Assembly: GCA_035325905.1 (NCBI GenBank)
Contig: DAOKYY010000025.1
Span: 1 to 44,101 of the forward strand
Direction: 5' to 3'
DNA length: 44,101 nucleotides
From: DYGX01 sp035325905
GTDB lineage: Bacteria > Chloroflexota > Anaerolineae > Aggregatilineales > Aggregatilineaceae
Each line of letters opens with the position of its first letter. Positions within the stretch are counted from its first letter, which is position 1. Positions 1 through 7,504 of this stretch are shown piece after piece. The position numbers and the translations under genes are program-made. Under the pieces are notes generated by a model. That model searched no databases and had not been told where the DNA came from. It worked only from the letters and a program-made list of their open reading frames with translations.

Positions 1-650
1 TTCTCCAGGCGGAAGCCGTGGCCGCGCACGGTGATGATGTACTGGTTGTCGGGATCGACCTCGGCCAGGCGGTCGCGCAGGCGGCGCACCAGCGCGTCGA
101 TTGCCTGCTCGCTGACGCCCTCGCCGACCGCTTCCGGCCAGACGGCCTCGACCACGCCATCCCGCGTGCAGACCGCGCCGCCCGCGTCGTACAGCATTTC
201 CAGCAGCCGGTACTGCGGCAGGCTCAGCGGCGGATCGACCTCTTTGCCCGCGATGAACACCCGGCGCGAGTCGCGGTTGATCTGGAGCCTTCCCAGGCTG
301 CCCGGCAACTCGTCCACCATCAGCGGCGCGGTCGCCTCGGAGCCGATGAACGTCAGCTTGGCCGCCAGCGCGACGTTAATCTCGTCGCCGTCGCGCAGCG
401 GGACCGGCTCGTCCTTGATCTGCCGGCCATTGACCCAGGTGCCGTTCTTGCTGTCGAGGTCTTCGAGATAGTACGTCTCGCCGGCGCGGTAGATGCGGAT
501 ATGCTCGCGCGAGACCTGGCGCTCCGGCAGCACCAACCCGCACTCTCCGCCGCGCCCGATAATCAGCTCCGGCTCCTGGAGGATGAACCGCTGGCCTGCT
601 TTCTCGCCTTCGTGGATGATCAGCACGGGCTTGTCTGCTGCGTTCGACAT
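1..650 (-). CDS. FHA domain - winged-helix transcriptional regulator (3' end outside window)
   Basis: The frame opens at ATG (650-648) and stays open to the window edge, giving 216 codons; the C-terminus lies beyond position 1. Residues 9-104 form a forkhead-associated domain with the expected phosphothreonine-binding residues: Gly32-Arg33, Ser47-Arg-Glu-His50 and the Asn69-Gly/Asn74-Gly turns. Residues about 121-216 match the OmpR/PhoB-type C-terminal winged helix, including a recognition-helix segment near 178-195 and the wing ending in RGHGFRLE. FHA domains bind phosphothreonine peptides, so the protein is probably a one-component regulator that responds to a Ser/Thr kinase partner rather than to a receiver domain. 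No kinase is visible in the window. A separate promoter lies upstream (816-844). Only the extreme C-terminus is missing by comparison with known winged-helix domains. The target genes are unknown. Confidence 0.9.
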   Translation of the reverse strand, partial: MSNAADKPVLIIHEGEKAGQRFILQEPELIIGRGGECGLVLPERQVSREHIRIYRAGETYYLEDLDSKNGTWVNGRQIKDEPVPLRDGDEINVALAAKLTFIGSEATAPLMVDELPGSLGRLQINRDSRRVFIAGKEVDPPLSLPQYRLLEMLYDAGGAVCTRDGVVEAVWPEAVGEGVSEQAIDALVRRLRDRLAEVDPDNQYIITVRGHGFRLE

Positions 651-764
651 CGCTCATTCGTCCTTCGACAAGTGATGGGCGCCGGGTGGTCGTGCGTGTG
701 CGTTCGGGGCGGGCGCGATCAGCCCCGTCGTCAGCCAAACAATCCGCCAGGTCAGCCAGCGCGG

Positions 765-844
765 GGCGGCCAATCGGCCGCCGGTGCCAACTGCGAATGG
801 ACCCTCTGACTGAACAGTATAGCCAAACTGCCGTTTCACCTCAA
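765..844 (-). promoter_or_regulatory. Promoter and 5' leader hairpin of the FHA regulator gene
   Basis: On the minus strand TTGAGG (844-839) and TATACT (821-816) are separated by exactly 17 bases, a good sigma-70-type promoter. Transcription would start near 809 and give a leader of about 160 nt. The leader contains a perfect 7-bp hairpin, GGCGGCC-GATT-GGCCGCC (782-765), with no T-tract, so it is not a terminator. The promoter lies just past the end of the protease gene (861), so the regulator can be transcribed apart from the protease operon. Confidence 0.6.
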
Positions 845-860
845 GCCCGGCGCAGAACAG

Positions 861-3197
861 TCAGTTCCGGCTCAGCTCGACGTCGATCTCGACCGGGCTG
901 GCCGTATCCTCGATCACCGCGATACCGTCGGCGGAAATGGGGAGATACCCCTCGGCCCGAACTAGCACGCTGTACAGCAGCGGCTCGTCATCGGTGCCGC
1001 GCGGCAGCAGAACCGGCACCTGGAAATAGCCCTGGCTATCTGCCTGCGAGATACCGAGCACCTGCGATTGGGTCCAGGTGAAGTCTTCGATGCTGAATTC
1101 GGGCCGCAGCACGATGAACAGCGCGCCTGGGATGCCTTCGCCGGTCGCCGCGTCGGTGATGCGCCCCTCCATCTGCACGCCTTCGGCGCTGGCGAACGCG
1201 CCGACCGGAAGCTGCCCCAGCCCGACCTTCGCGCTGACCGACGCCAGCGGCACGTTGTTGATACTGATCTCCAGCGTGTAGGTGCCGTCGGGCAGCGTTT
1301 GCAGGCTTTCCAGGCTGACATAGTAGTTCTCGCCCTCAGAGGGCGCGTCCCACGGCTCTGTGACTTCGATCAGCGGCTCGCCGTCGACCAGCCAGCGCCA
1401 GGTCCAGGGGGTGCCCGCGCCGATCAGGCGCCAGTTGAAGAAGACGACCAGCGACTCGACGCCGCTCGGAAACTCGCTGCGTGCTGGCTGGACGGTCCCA
1501 GTCGCGCCGGGCTGCTGGCTTGTGAAGCGGAAATCGGTGAAGATGACCGGATTCGCCGCTTCCGCCCCGCCCGCGACCACGAAATCGGCGGTCGCGCTGA
1601 GCGTGTTGTTCAGCCCAAGCTCCAGGCGATAGCGGCCCGGCAGAAAATCCGCCTCGACGGTGATCAGGTGGGTGCCCTGCGTTTCGAGCGTCCAGACCTC
1701 CTCGCCGCGCGCCAGCTCGCGCCCTTCATAGGACCAGATGTAGGTCCAGGGCGTGCCGGGGACCATGTTGCGATAGTTGAAGCGCGCCTGGATCGCGGCG
1801 CCTTCCGGCAGGACGTAGCTGGTGCCGACCAGCGCGCCGGTGTCGCGGTCGAGCAAGCCGAAGACGATGTCCGAGAAGCCCGGCTCGGAGGTGGGGCCGC
1901 CGCCGATCACGATGCTGCGCGAGGCGACCTCGCGCCCGTCGATGAACAGGCGGAAGAAGTAGACGCCGTTCTTCCACGGGATGTTCGAGCTGCCGATATA
2001 CCACGTCCCGCTGCGACCCCCGCTCCAGGTGGACGGCGGCAGGCTGTAAATCGCCTCGGTCACGTCGTCGACGGTCACGCGCAGCTCGTAGATCATGCCG
2101 TTGACCATGTTCTGGTAATCGAAGAACAGGTACAGGCTGGTGATCCCGGCCGGGGCGCTACCTACCACGTTGGCCGGGACGCCCGCCTCGTTGACGCGCG
2201 TCGCGAAGAACAAGCGGCTGAAGCTCGGCTCGCCTTCGGGCGGGGCCAGCACAGTGCTGGTCAGGTCCGGCCCCTGGCGGATGCCGAGCGCGGCGGCGCG
2301 AGCCAGGCCGCGTGCGACGCGCGCCGGACGCAGCGCGCTGATGAAGCCGCCGACCGGCACGCAGGCGTCGGCCTGGTTGGCGCGCCCGTCGAGGTTGGTG
2401 TCTTGCAGCACGCGGCAATCGACCGCCTGACCGGCGACCTGCCCCGGCGCGATGGTCGGGATGCCGATCAGCTTGCCCTCGCGGTTGTAGGCGCCGCCGC
2501 CGGTCATCGTGCCAGGGATGACGGCCCCAGTGCGCACCCAGGCGCGGTCGCCCGCGCGCGCTTCGGCGGTGAAGCCGGTGATCGTCCCGCGCGTGACCTC
2601 GACCGGCGAATTGCCGAGATCGGGGTAGCCGACGACCGTGATCGTGTCGTCCAGCGCGACGGCGGCCGAATCCCCCAGCTCTACGAACGGCAGCGACAGC
2701 GCCCCCGGCTCGATCGGGCGCCCGTCGAGATAGCCGTTAATGCGCAAAACCGCGAGGTCCAGCCCGGCGCTGGACTCGACCACCTCGGCGGTGTAGGTCG
2801 GCACGGGCGGCTCGTTGGTGCGGACCGTCACGGCGATCACGACGCGGTCGGAACGGCAAGTGTCGCTTGAAAGCGCGGTATGCGCGTTGGTCAGGATCAG
2901 GCCATCGGCGCTGATCAGCGTGCCGGAGCCGACACACGAGATGATCGGCTGGTTCTGGTTGTTGTAAGTCTGCATCAGGTAGACCGTCGCGCGCTTGATC
3001 ACGTCTTCGTTCAGCTCGACCAGCGGCGGGGGAGGCGGCGTGGGCGTTGGCTCCTCGGTTGGCTCCGCATCCTGCGCCTGAGCCGGGGCGTAGCTGAGCG
3101 GCGAGAGGATCGCGGTCGCCGCCAGGCTCAGGATAACAGCGGCAGCCAGCGCAACGGTCAGCAGCGTCCAGTGTTGAGGTCTTGATCGCAGAGGCAT
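861..3197 (-). CDS. Secreted trypsin-like (S1C/HtrA-type) protease homologue with Thr at the nucleophile position
   Basis: 778 residues. A signal/anchor segment (about 10-42) is followed by a Pro/Thr linker (45-58) and a chymotrypsin-fold domain (about 62-290). The domain carries the His motif TNAH (His106) and the Asp motif GLDLAVLRI (Asp147). At the GNSGG position the sequence reads GTMTGGGAYN, so Thr232 (codon ACC) replaces Ser. Residues 266-277 form a DxNxDGxxxxxD calcium-binding-type loop of the kind found in dockerins. Residues about 320-660 look like three Ig-like repeats (each with a WTY/WTWRW-type core), and about 675-778 resemble a carboxypeptidase-regulatory-like beta-sandwich (GRITDAATGEGIPGA). 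It is the last gene of an operon and its start overlaps the upstream stop by one base. It may be a slow Thr-based protease or an inactive binding protein acting outside the membrane. The fold is well supported; activity is uncertain. Confidence 0.85.
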   Translation of the reverse strand: MPLRSRPQHWTLLTVALAAAVILSLAATAILSPLSYAPAQAQDAEPTEEPTPTPPPPPLVELNEDVIKRATVYLMQTYNNQNQPIISCVGSGTLISADGLILTNAHTALSSDTCRSDRVVIAVTVRTNEPPVPTYTAEVVESSAGLDLAVLRINGYLDGRPIEPGALSLPFVELGDSAAVALDDTITVVGYPDLGNSPVEVTRGTITGFTAEARAGDRAWVRTGAVIPGTMTGGGAYNREGKLIGIPTIAPGQVAGQAVDCRVLQDTNLDGRANQADACVPVGGFISALRPARVARGLARAAALGIRQGPDLTSTVLAPPEGEPSFSRLFFATRVNEAGVPANVVGSAPAGITSLYLFFDYQNMVNGMIYELRVTVDDVTEAIYSLPPSTWSGGRSGTWYIGSSNIPWKNGVYFFRLFIDGREVASRSIVIGGGPTSEPGFSDIVFGLLDRDTGALVGTSYVLPEGAAIQARFNYRNMVPGTPWTYIWSYEGRELARGEEVWTLETQGTHLITVEADFLPGRYRLELGLNNTLSATADFVVAGGAEAANPVIFTDFRFTSQQPGATGTVQPARSEFPSGVESLVVFFNWRLIGAGTPWTWRWLVDGEPLIEVTEPWDAPSEGENYYVSLESLQTLPDGTYTLEISINNVPLASVSAKVGLGQLPVGAFASAEGVQMEGRITDAATGEGIPGALFIVLRPEFSIEDFTWTQSQVLGISQADSQGYFQVPVLLPRGTDDEPLLYSVLVRAEGYLPISADGIAVIEDTASPVEIDVELSRN

Positions 3198-3805
3198 CAG
3201 AAGATTTCCAGCGTGTTCAGCATGTTCTCGAAACGATACAGGTTGTCCTCGAAGCTGTCGCGCTCCTCGCGATACGACACGATCACAGCCTGGGCGCCGC
3301 GCAGCACGACCAGGTCCACCCCCTCGACCACGATCGGCAGCGTTTCGAGCGCGGGATTGCGCTCGCTCTGTACGTAGGCGTAAGTCAGGCGGACGGCGGG
3401 CGAGCCATCGCGCAGGGTGACGTTGCGGCGCGAGATGACGCGGTAGGCAGGGAAGCGCAACGGCCGGTCGATCTCGATCTGGTGCAGCACGTTGGCGGGT
3501 GTCGCGTCCGGCCCGACCGGCACGATCGACACCTGGAGCAGCGTCTTGAACGGCAGCGCGTCGGGATCGACCGCGCGGAAGACATAGTCCGCGCCGGACC
3601 GGTCAAGCAGCCAGCCCTGCGGCACCTGCGCGCGGATCCCGGCTTCCAGGTCTTCGAGCGTCACGGTGGCGTTGAGCGCGGCGTCCCGCATGGTGACGCC
3701 CAGCGCCAGCGCGACAACCGCCAGCGCCAGCGATAGGTAGGTGTTCCACCGCTGCGCGAACGACAGGCCGGGCCGTTCTTCGACGACCGTGATCGGGCGG
3801 TTCAT
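3197..3805 (-). CDS. Single-span membrane-anchored protein of unknown function
   Basis: 202 residues. One transmembrane segment lies at about 24-42, followed by an extracytoplasmic domain (about 45-202). I do not recognise the family with certainty. The domain begins with a P-x-GW element (VPQGWLL) and ends with an alpha-helix after a YREERDSFEDNLYRFENML stretch, which resembles PsbP/Mog1-like alpha-beta folds. The middle gene of a three-gene minus-strand operon: its ATG overlaps the upstream stop as ATGA, and its own TGA shares a base with the protease ATG. Such coupling suggests equimolar production, and possibly a membrane complex with its two neighbours. No catalytic motif is visible. Confidence 0.75.
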   Translation of the reverse strand: MNRPITVVEERPGLSFAQRWNTYLSLALAVVALALGVTMRDAALNATVTLEDLEAGIRAQVPQGWLLDRSGADYVFRAVDPDALPFKTLLQVSIVPVGPDATPANVLHQIEIDRPLRFPAYRVISRRNVTLRDGSPAVRLTYAYVQSERNPALETLPIVVEGVDLVVLRGAQAVIVSYREERDSFEDNLYRFENMLNTLEIF

Positions 3806-4707
3806 AGCAGCCCCCGCCGCCCGGCGGCGGTTTGCTGGCGCTCGTCGGCGCTCTGGATCAGGAAGGCGAAGATGAGCAGCAGCGCGGCGATCAAGGCGAA
3901 GGACAGCGCCAGGCCGCCGATCGGGCGGCTAGCCGTCGCGCCGACGCCCAGCCCGCTGACGATCGCGATCCCACGAAAGCCGTAGTGCAGCCCGCCGAGC
4001 GCGGCGGCCACCAGCAGCCCGGCCGGCATCCAGACCACCGGCGGGCGGCTGACTCGTAGCTCGCCGAGGAAGAAGCCGATCACCAGGCCGGTTGCCAGGT
4101 GTACAAAGGTGTTGGACGCGACCCACAACCCGGTCGCAACGACCGTTGCGTCGGTATCGAGCGCGTAGCGCACGTTGAGGATGACGGCGAAGCCGACCGA
4201 GGCCGCCAGCGCATACGCCGCCGCGTCGAGCCGCTGGCGGAAGTGCGTTTCCCAGACGGTATAGCGCAGCACCGCGTAGCGCAGAAACACCCCCGCGAAC
4301 CCGACCGTGAAGGTGTAGCCGAGCACGCGCCCGAAGAAGCCCTGCGGCGGCAGCCAGCGATCCGGCACGAACAGCCGCTCCGACAGCGGCATGGCGACCG
4401 CGTTGGCGACCAGCGCGCCGAGCAGGAGCACGCTCAGCAGGTGCGGGCGTGGCTCGAGCGCGCGCCGCTCGCCGCGATACGAGATCAGCAGCCAGGCGGC
4501 CAGCGGCAGCAGCGCCAGCGCGAGCTTTCCGCGCGTGTCGCGCAGGCCGACCGGCAGGAGATCGACGAAAAGAGTGGCCGCGTAGACAAACGCGACGACG
4601 ACAAAGAGCAGCAGGACTTCAAGCCACGTCGTCTGCCAGACCCGCCGGTACGGATAAACCTCGACCGGCTCTTCTTCTGGCGCCAACAGGATCGGTTCAA
4701 ATGACAA
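3802..4707 (-). CDS. PrsW-like polytopic membrane protein lacking the catalytic glutamates
   Basis: 301 residues with about eight hydrophobic segments and an acidic N-terminal cytoplasmic stretch (EEEPVEV). The stretch 160-216 follows the PrsW/CAAX-like intramembrane protease pattern: a D-x-x-x-Y helix (161-165), then FAVILNVRYAL (173-183), where PrsW proteins have FAxxENxxYxL, and then FVHLATGLVIGFFLGE (201-216), which keeps the His (His203) and the G-x-x-G-x-x-x-G spacing. The Glu of the FAxxEN motif is Leu177 here, and the upstream EExxK motif reads FLRYAVLR (141-148). The protein would therefore lack the residues thought to be essential for proteolysis. It is the first gene of the operon with the trypsin-like protease homologue. 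PrsW assignment is by motif pattern only; another polytopic family is possible. Confidence 0.6.
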   Translation of the reverse strand: MSFEPILLAPEEEPVEVYPYRRVWQTTWLEVLLLFVVVAFVYAATLFVDLLPVGLRDTRGKLALALLPLAAWLLISYRGERRALEPRPHLLSVLLLGALVANAVAMPLSERLFVPDRWLPPQGFFGRVLGYTFTVGFAGVFLRYAVLRYTVWETHFRQRLDAAAYALAASVGFAVILNVRYALDTDATVVATGLWVASNTFVHLATGLVIGFFLGELRVSRPPVVWMPAGLLVAAALGGLHYGFRGIAIVSGLGVGATASRPIGGLALSFALIAALLLIFAFLIQSADERQQTAAGRRGLL

Positions 4708-4744
4708 CGGTCACTCCCGGCGGAGGCGGCGGCGCGCCGCGATC

Positions 4745-4765
4745 GAAGTGCTCATTGAAGTGCTC
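4745..4765. repeat. Short direct repeat in the PrsW-like gene leader
   Basis: GAAGTGCTC occurs twice (4745-4753 and 4757-4765) with a 3-base spacer, a 12-base period. It lies in the divergent 212-nt spacer between the PrsW-like gene (minus) and the ABC binding protein (plus), just upstream of the former. A minus-strand -10 candidate, TACAAT (4806-4801), would place the repeat at about +30 to +50 of that transcript. The spacing of about one helical turn would suit two protomers of a regulator bound to one DNA face. No regulator family is assigned. The rest of the spacer shows no clear signal. Confidence 0.4.
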
Positions 4766-4800
4766 TGGCGGCGGTGGTAAACTTCCCTCGCCACCGGCAG

Positions 4801-4806
4801 ATTGTA
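4801..4806 (-). promoter_or_regulatory. Candidate -10 element of the PrsW-like/protease operon
   Basis: TACAAT on the minus strand (4806-4801), about 95 bases before the first gene of the operon. I cannot find a convincing -35 at 16-18 bases upstream, so the assignment is tentative. Confidence 0.35.
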
Positions 4807-4919
4807 CCGCGCACCGTGCCCTCCGACTATGGTTCACCGGTCCGGCCGCAACGCGGCGCGCGCGAGCTTTGCCTCCGGCGTAGGGTCTGGCGCGGCGAGA
4901 CGAGAGGAATCGGGCGGCT

Positions 4920-6563
4920 ATGGGTATCGAGCAGAGACGCGGTCGCGCGCCGCTTCGCCTGGGAGTGCTGGGCGTGCTGCTGATCGGGTGCCTGCTGCTC
5001 GCGGCGGTTGCGGTTGCGCTGGCGCTGCGCGGCGGCGAGGCGGCTACACCCGGTCGCGGCAACCGCATCGTCTACGGCCTGACGCTCAACCCTTCCGGCT
5101 TCGACCCGCATATCCACCAGTCGAGCGAGCTGGGAATCCCGTTCTTCTCGGTCTATGACACGCTGGTCTACCGCCACCCGCAGACGCTTGAGTTTGTCCC
5201 CGGTTTGGCCGAGCGCTGGGAGATGTCCGAAGACGGGCTGGCGTGGACCTTTTATCTCAAGCAAAATGTGCGCTTCCACGACGGGACCGAGTTTAACGCG
5301 GCGGCGGTCGCGGCCAATCTCGACCGCATCATGAACCCGGACCTCGGCTCGCAGAAGGCGCGCGTGCTGCTGGAGTCGGTCAGCGGGTACGAGGTGGTCG
5401 ATCCCTACACCATCACGCTGAGGCTGTCGCAGCCCTACGCGCCGCTGCTCGACGCGCTGAGCCAGGTGTACCTGGGGATCGCCAGCCCGGCGGCGCTGGC
5501 CGCGACCACCAACAACAGCTACCAGTGGCACCAGGTCGGCACCGGGCCGTATCAGCTGGCCGAGTTCGTGCCGGGGAGCCTGATCCGCCTGGAGCGCAAC
5601 GAGGACTACGACTGGGGGCCGGTGTTCTACGCTCCGGCGACGGACGACTCGCTCGACACAATCGAGTTTCGCTTCTACACCGACCCGGCGACGCGCAGCC
5701 TGGCGCTGGAGAGCGGCGAGGTACAGGTCGTCGGCGAGCTGCTGGCGACCGACGCTGACCTGCTGGCAGGCAACGTCGAGGTGACGGTCTACCAGGTGCC
5801 GGTGCCCGGCACGCCGCAGCAATTCTTCTTCAACACGCGCCACGCGCCGCTCGACAGCGTATCCGTGCGGCAGGCGCTGATCTACGGAGCCAACCGCACC
5901 GAAATCGTGGACGCGGTCTACCAGGGGCGCTCGCCGGTCGCGCATGGCCCGCTGACCTCGACCGCGCTGTACTACGACCCGGAAGTCGAGCAGATGTACC
6001 CGTTCGATCTCGACCAGGCGCGCGCCTTGCTGGCCGCGCAGGGCCTGAGCGATACCGATGGCGATGGCCTGATCGAGTTCGAGGGCGAGCCGCTGGAGTT
6101 GACGGTCGTTTTCGGGCCGTGGAACCAGATGCCCGACGTCGCGCAGTTACTCCAAAGCCAGTGGCGCGCGCTGGGCATCGGCGTGGAGCTGATCCAGGCG
6201 CCGGACTTCCCGTCGCTGCGCCAGCGCGTGCGCGACGACGATTACGACGTGATCGCGTTCTACGAGTTCGGCGTCGATCCGAGTCTGCTCAACCGCTTCT
6301 ATCTCAGCGGGGCGGTCAACAACTGGTCCGGGTTCAGCGATCCGCAGCTTGACCAGGCGCTTTACGAGGCGATCCGGCAGACCGCGCCCGACGCGCGCGC
6401 GACGCTCTACAGCGCGATCCAGCAGCGGATCATGGAGCAGGCGGTTGTGCTGCCGATCCGCGAGTACACCAACCTCGTCGGCGCGTCGTCCGCCCTGGAC
6501 GGCGTGATTTTCAGCGCGCAGGGCTGGTGGCCGCTGCTGCGCAATTTCCTGTACACTGGCTGA
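4920..6563 (+). CDS. ABC transporter substrate-binding protein, family 5 (dipeptide/oligopeptide/nickel type)
   Basis: 547 residues. The N-terminus is basic followed by a hydrophobic stretch (13-36). LIGC at 21-24 could be a lipobox, but the hydrophobic run continues past Cys24, so an uncleaved signal anchor is equally likely. From residue 47 the protein follows the SBP_bac_5 pattern: NPSGFDPH, the LVYRHPQTLEFVPGLAERWEMSEDG region with W-x-F-x-L-K, NVRFHDGTEFNAAAV, then a Y-K-L-x-x-F-like GPYQLAEFVPGS, and NTRHAPLDSVSVRQAL around residue 305-320, which is typical of peptide binders. It captures an extracellular solute, probably an oligopeptide or metal chelate, for the two permeases downstream. 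ATG is chosen with an AGAGGA stretch upstream; the first permease starts 6 bases after its stop. Confidence 0.92.
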   Translation: MGIEQRRGRAPLRLGVLGVLLIGCLLLAAVAVALALRGGEAATPGRGNRIVYGLTLNPSGFDPHIHQSSELGIPFFSVYDTLVYRHPQTLEFVPGLAERWEMSEDGLAWTFYLKQNVRFHDGTEFNAAAVAANLDRIMNPDLGSQKARVLLESVSGYEVVDPYTITLRLSQPYAPLLDALSQVYLGIASPAALAATTNNSYQWHQVGTGPYQLAEFVPGSLIRLERNEDYDWGPVFYAPATDDSLDTIEFRFYTDPATRSLALESGEVQVVGELLATDADLLAGNVEVTVYQVPVPGTPQQFFFNTRHAPLDSVSVRQALIYGANRTEIVDAVYQGRSPVAHGPLTSTALYYDPEVEQMYPFDLDQARALLAAQGLSDTDGDGLIEFEGEPLELTVVFGPWNQMPDVAQLLQSQWRALGIGVELIQAPDFPSLRQRVRDDDYDVIAFYEFGVDPSLLNRFYLSGAVNNWSGFSDPQLDQALYEAIRQTAPDARATLYSAIQQRIMEQAVVLPIREYTNLVGASSALDGVIFSAQGWWPLLRNFLYTG

Positions 6564-6569
6564 GCGCGG

Positions 6570-7493
6570 ATGCTTCCGTTCCTGGCGCGGCGGGCGCTCA
6601 GCGCGCTGGCGGTGATCTGGCTGGCGGCCAGCCTGGCGTTCGTCGCGTTGCGCTGGGCGCCGGGTGACGCGCTCGACGCGACGCTGGCGCGTTCCGGCGC
6701 GTCGGAAGACACCATCGCCGCCCGGCGCGCCGCGCTCGGCCTGGACGACCCCCTTCCGCTGCAATACCTCCGCTACTGGCTGGACACGGTCCGGGGCCGG
6801 TGGGGCGCGTCGCTCGTCTCCGGCCAGCCGGTGGTCGATCTGCTCGCGGAAAATGCCCTCCCGACGCTGACGCTCGCCCTGGCGACGCTGGCGCTGGCGC
6901 TGGCGCTCGGCGTGGCGCTCGGCGTGGCCGCCGGGCTGGGGCGCCCTGCCGCGCTGCGCTGGCTGGCGGACGCGATCGCGGCGCTGGCCCTGGCGACGCC
7001 GGTCTACTGGACGGCGACGCTGGCGATCTACGCGTTCACCGTCGCCATTGGCCTGTTTCCGGGCCTGGGGGGTGAGGGGCCGCGCGCGCTGATCCTTCCG
7101 GCGCTGGTGCTCGGCTTTCACACGGCGGGCAGCATCGCACGCGTCACCGCCGCCAGCGTGCGCGACGCGGCGCGCGGCGACTTCGTGCGGACCGCGCGCG
7201 CCAAGGGCCTGCCGGAGCCGGACGTGCTCGACCATATTCTGCGCGTCGGGCTGCTGCCGGTCGTGTCGGTCGCGGCGCTGCAAGCGGGCTTTCTGCTCGG
7301 CGGGACGGTGATCACCGAGATGATTTTTGTGCGGCGCGGTTTGGGGCAGGTGCTCTTGAGCGCCGTGACCCACCGCGATTACCCGGTCGTGCAGGGGCTG
7401 GTCGTGCTGTCCGCGTTGGTGTACACGACGCTCAACGCGGCGGCGGACGTGCTCTATCACCGGCTCGACCCGCGCGTGCGGCGCGAGAGCTAG
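6570..7493 (+). CDS. ABC transporter permease, DppB/OppB type
   Basis: 307 residues with six predicted membrane helices. The N-terminal first helix is followed by the periplasmic motif RAALGLDDPLPLQYLRYW, diagnostic of DppB/OppB/NikB permeases. The coupling loop (EAA-like) is at about 200-230, with DFVRTARAKGLPEPDVLDHI. The C-terminus carries the conserved G-L-G-Q-V-L-L-S-A-V-x-x-R-D-Y-P-V-V-Q-G element. It forms one half of the transmembrane channel with the next gene. No gene for the ATP-hydrolysing subunits lies within the window, so they must be encoded elsewhere or be shared. Confidence 0.93.
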   Translation: MLPFLARRALSALAVIWLAASLAFVALRWAPGDALDATLARSGASEDTIAARRAALGLDDPLPLQYLRYWLDTVRGRWGASLVSGQPVVDLLAENALPTLTLALATLALALALGVALGVAAGLGRPAALRWLADAIAALALATPVYWTATLAIYAFTVAIGLFPGLGGEGPRALILPALVLGFHTAGSIARVTAASVRDAARGDFVRTARAKGLPEPDVLDHILRVGLLPVVSVAALQAGFLLGGTVITEMIFVRRGLGQVLLSAVTHRDYPVVQGLVVLSALVYTTLNAAADVLYHRLDPRVRRES

Positions 7494-7504
7494 GCGAGAG
7501 CGGC

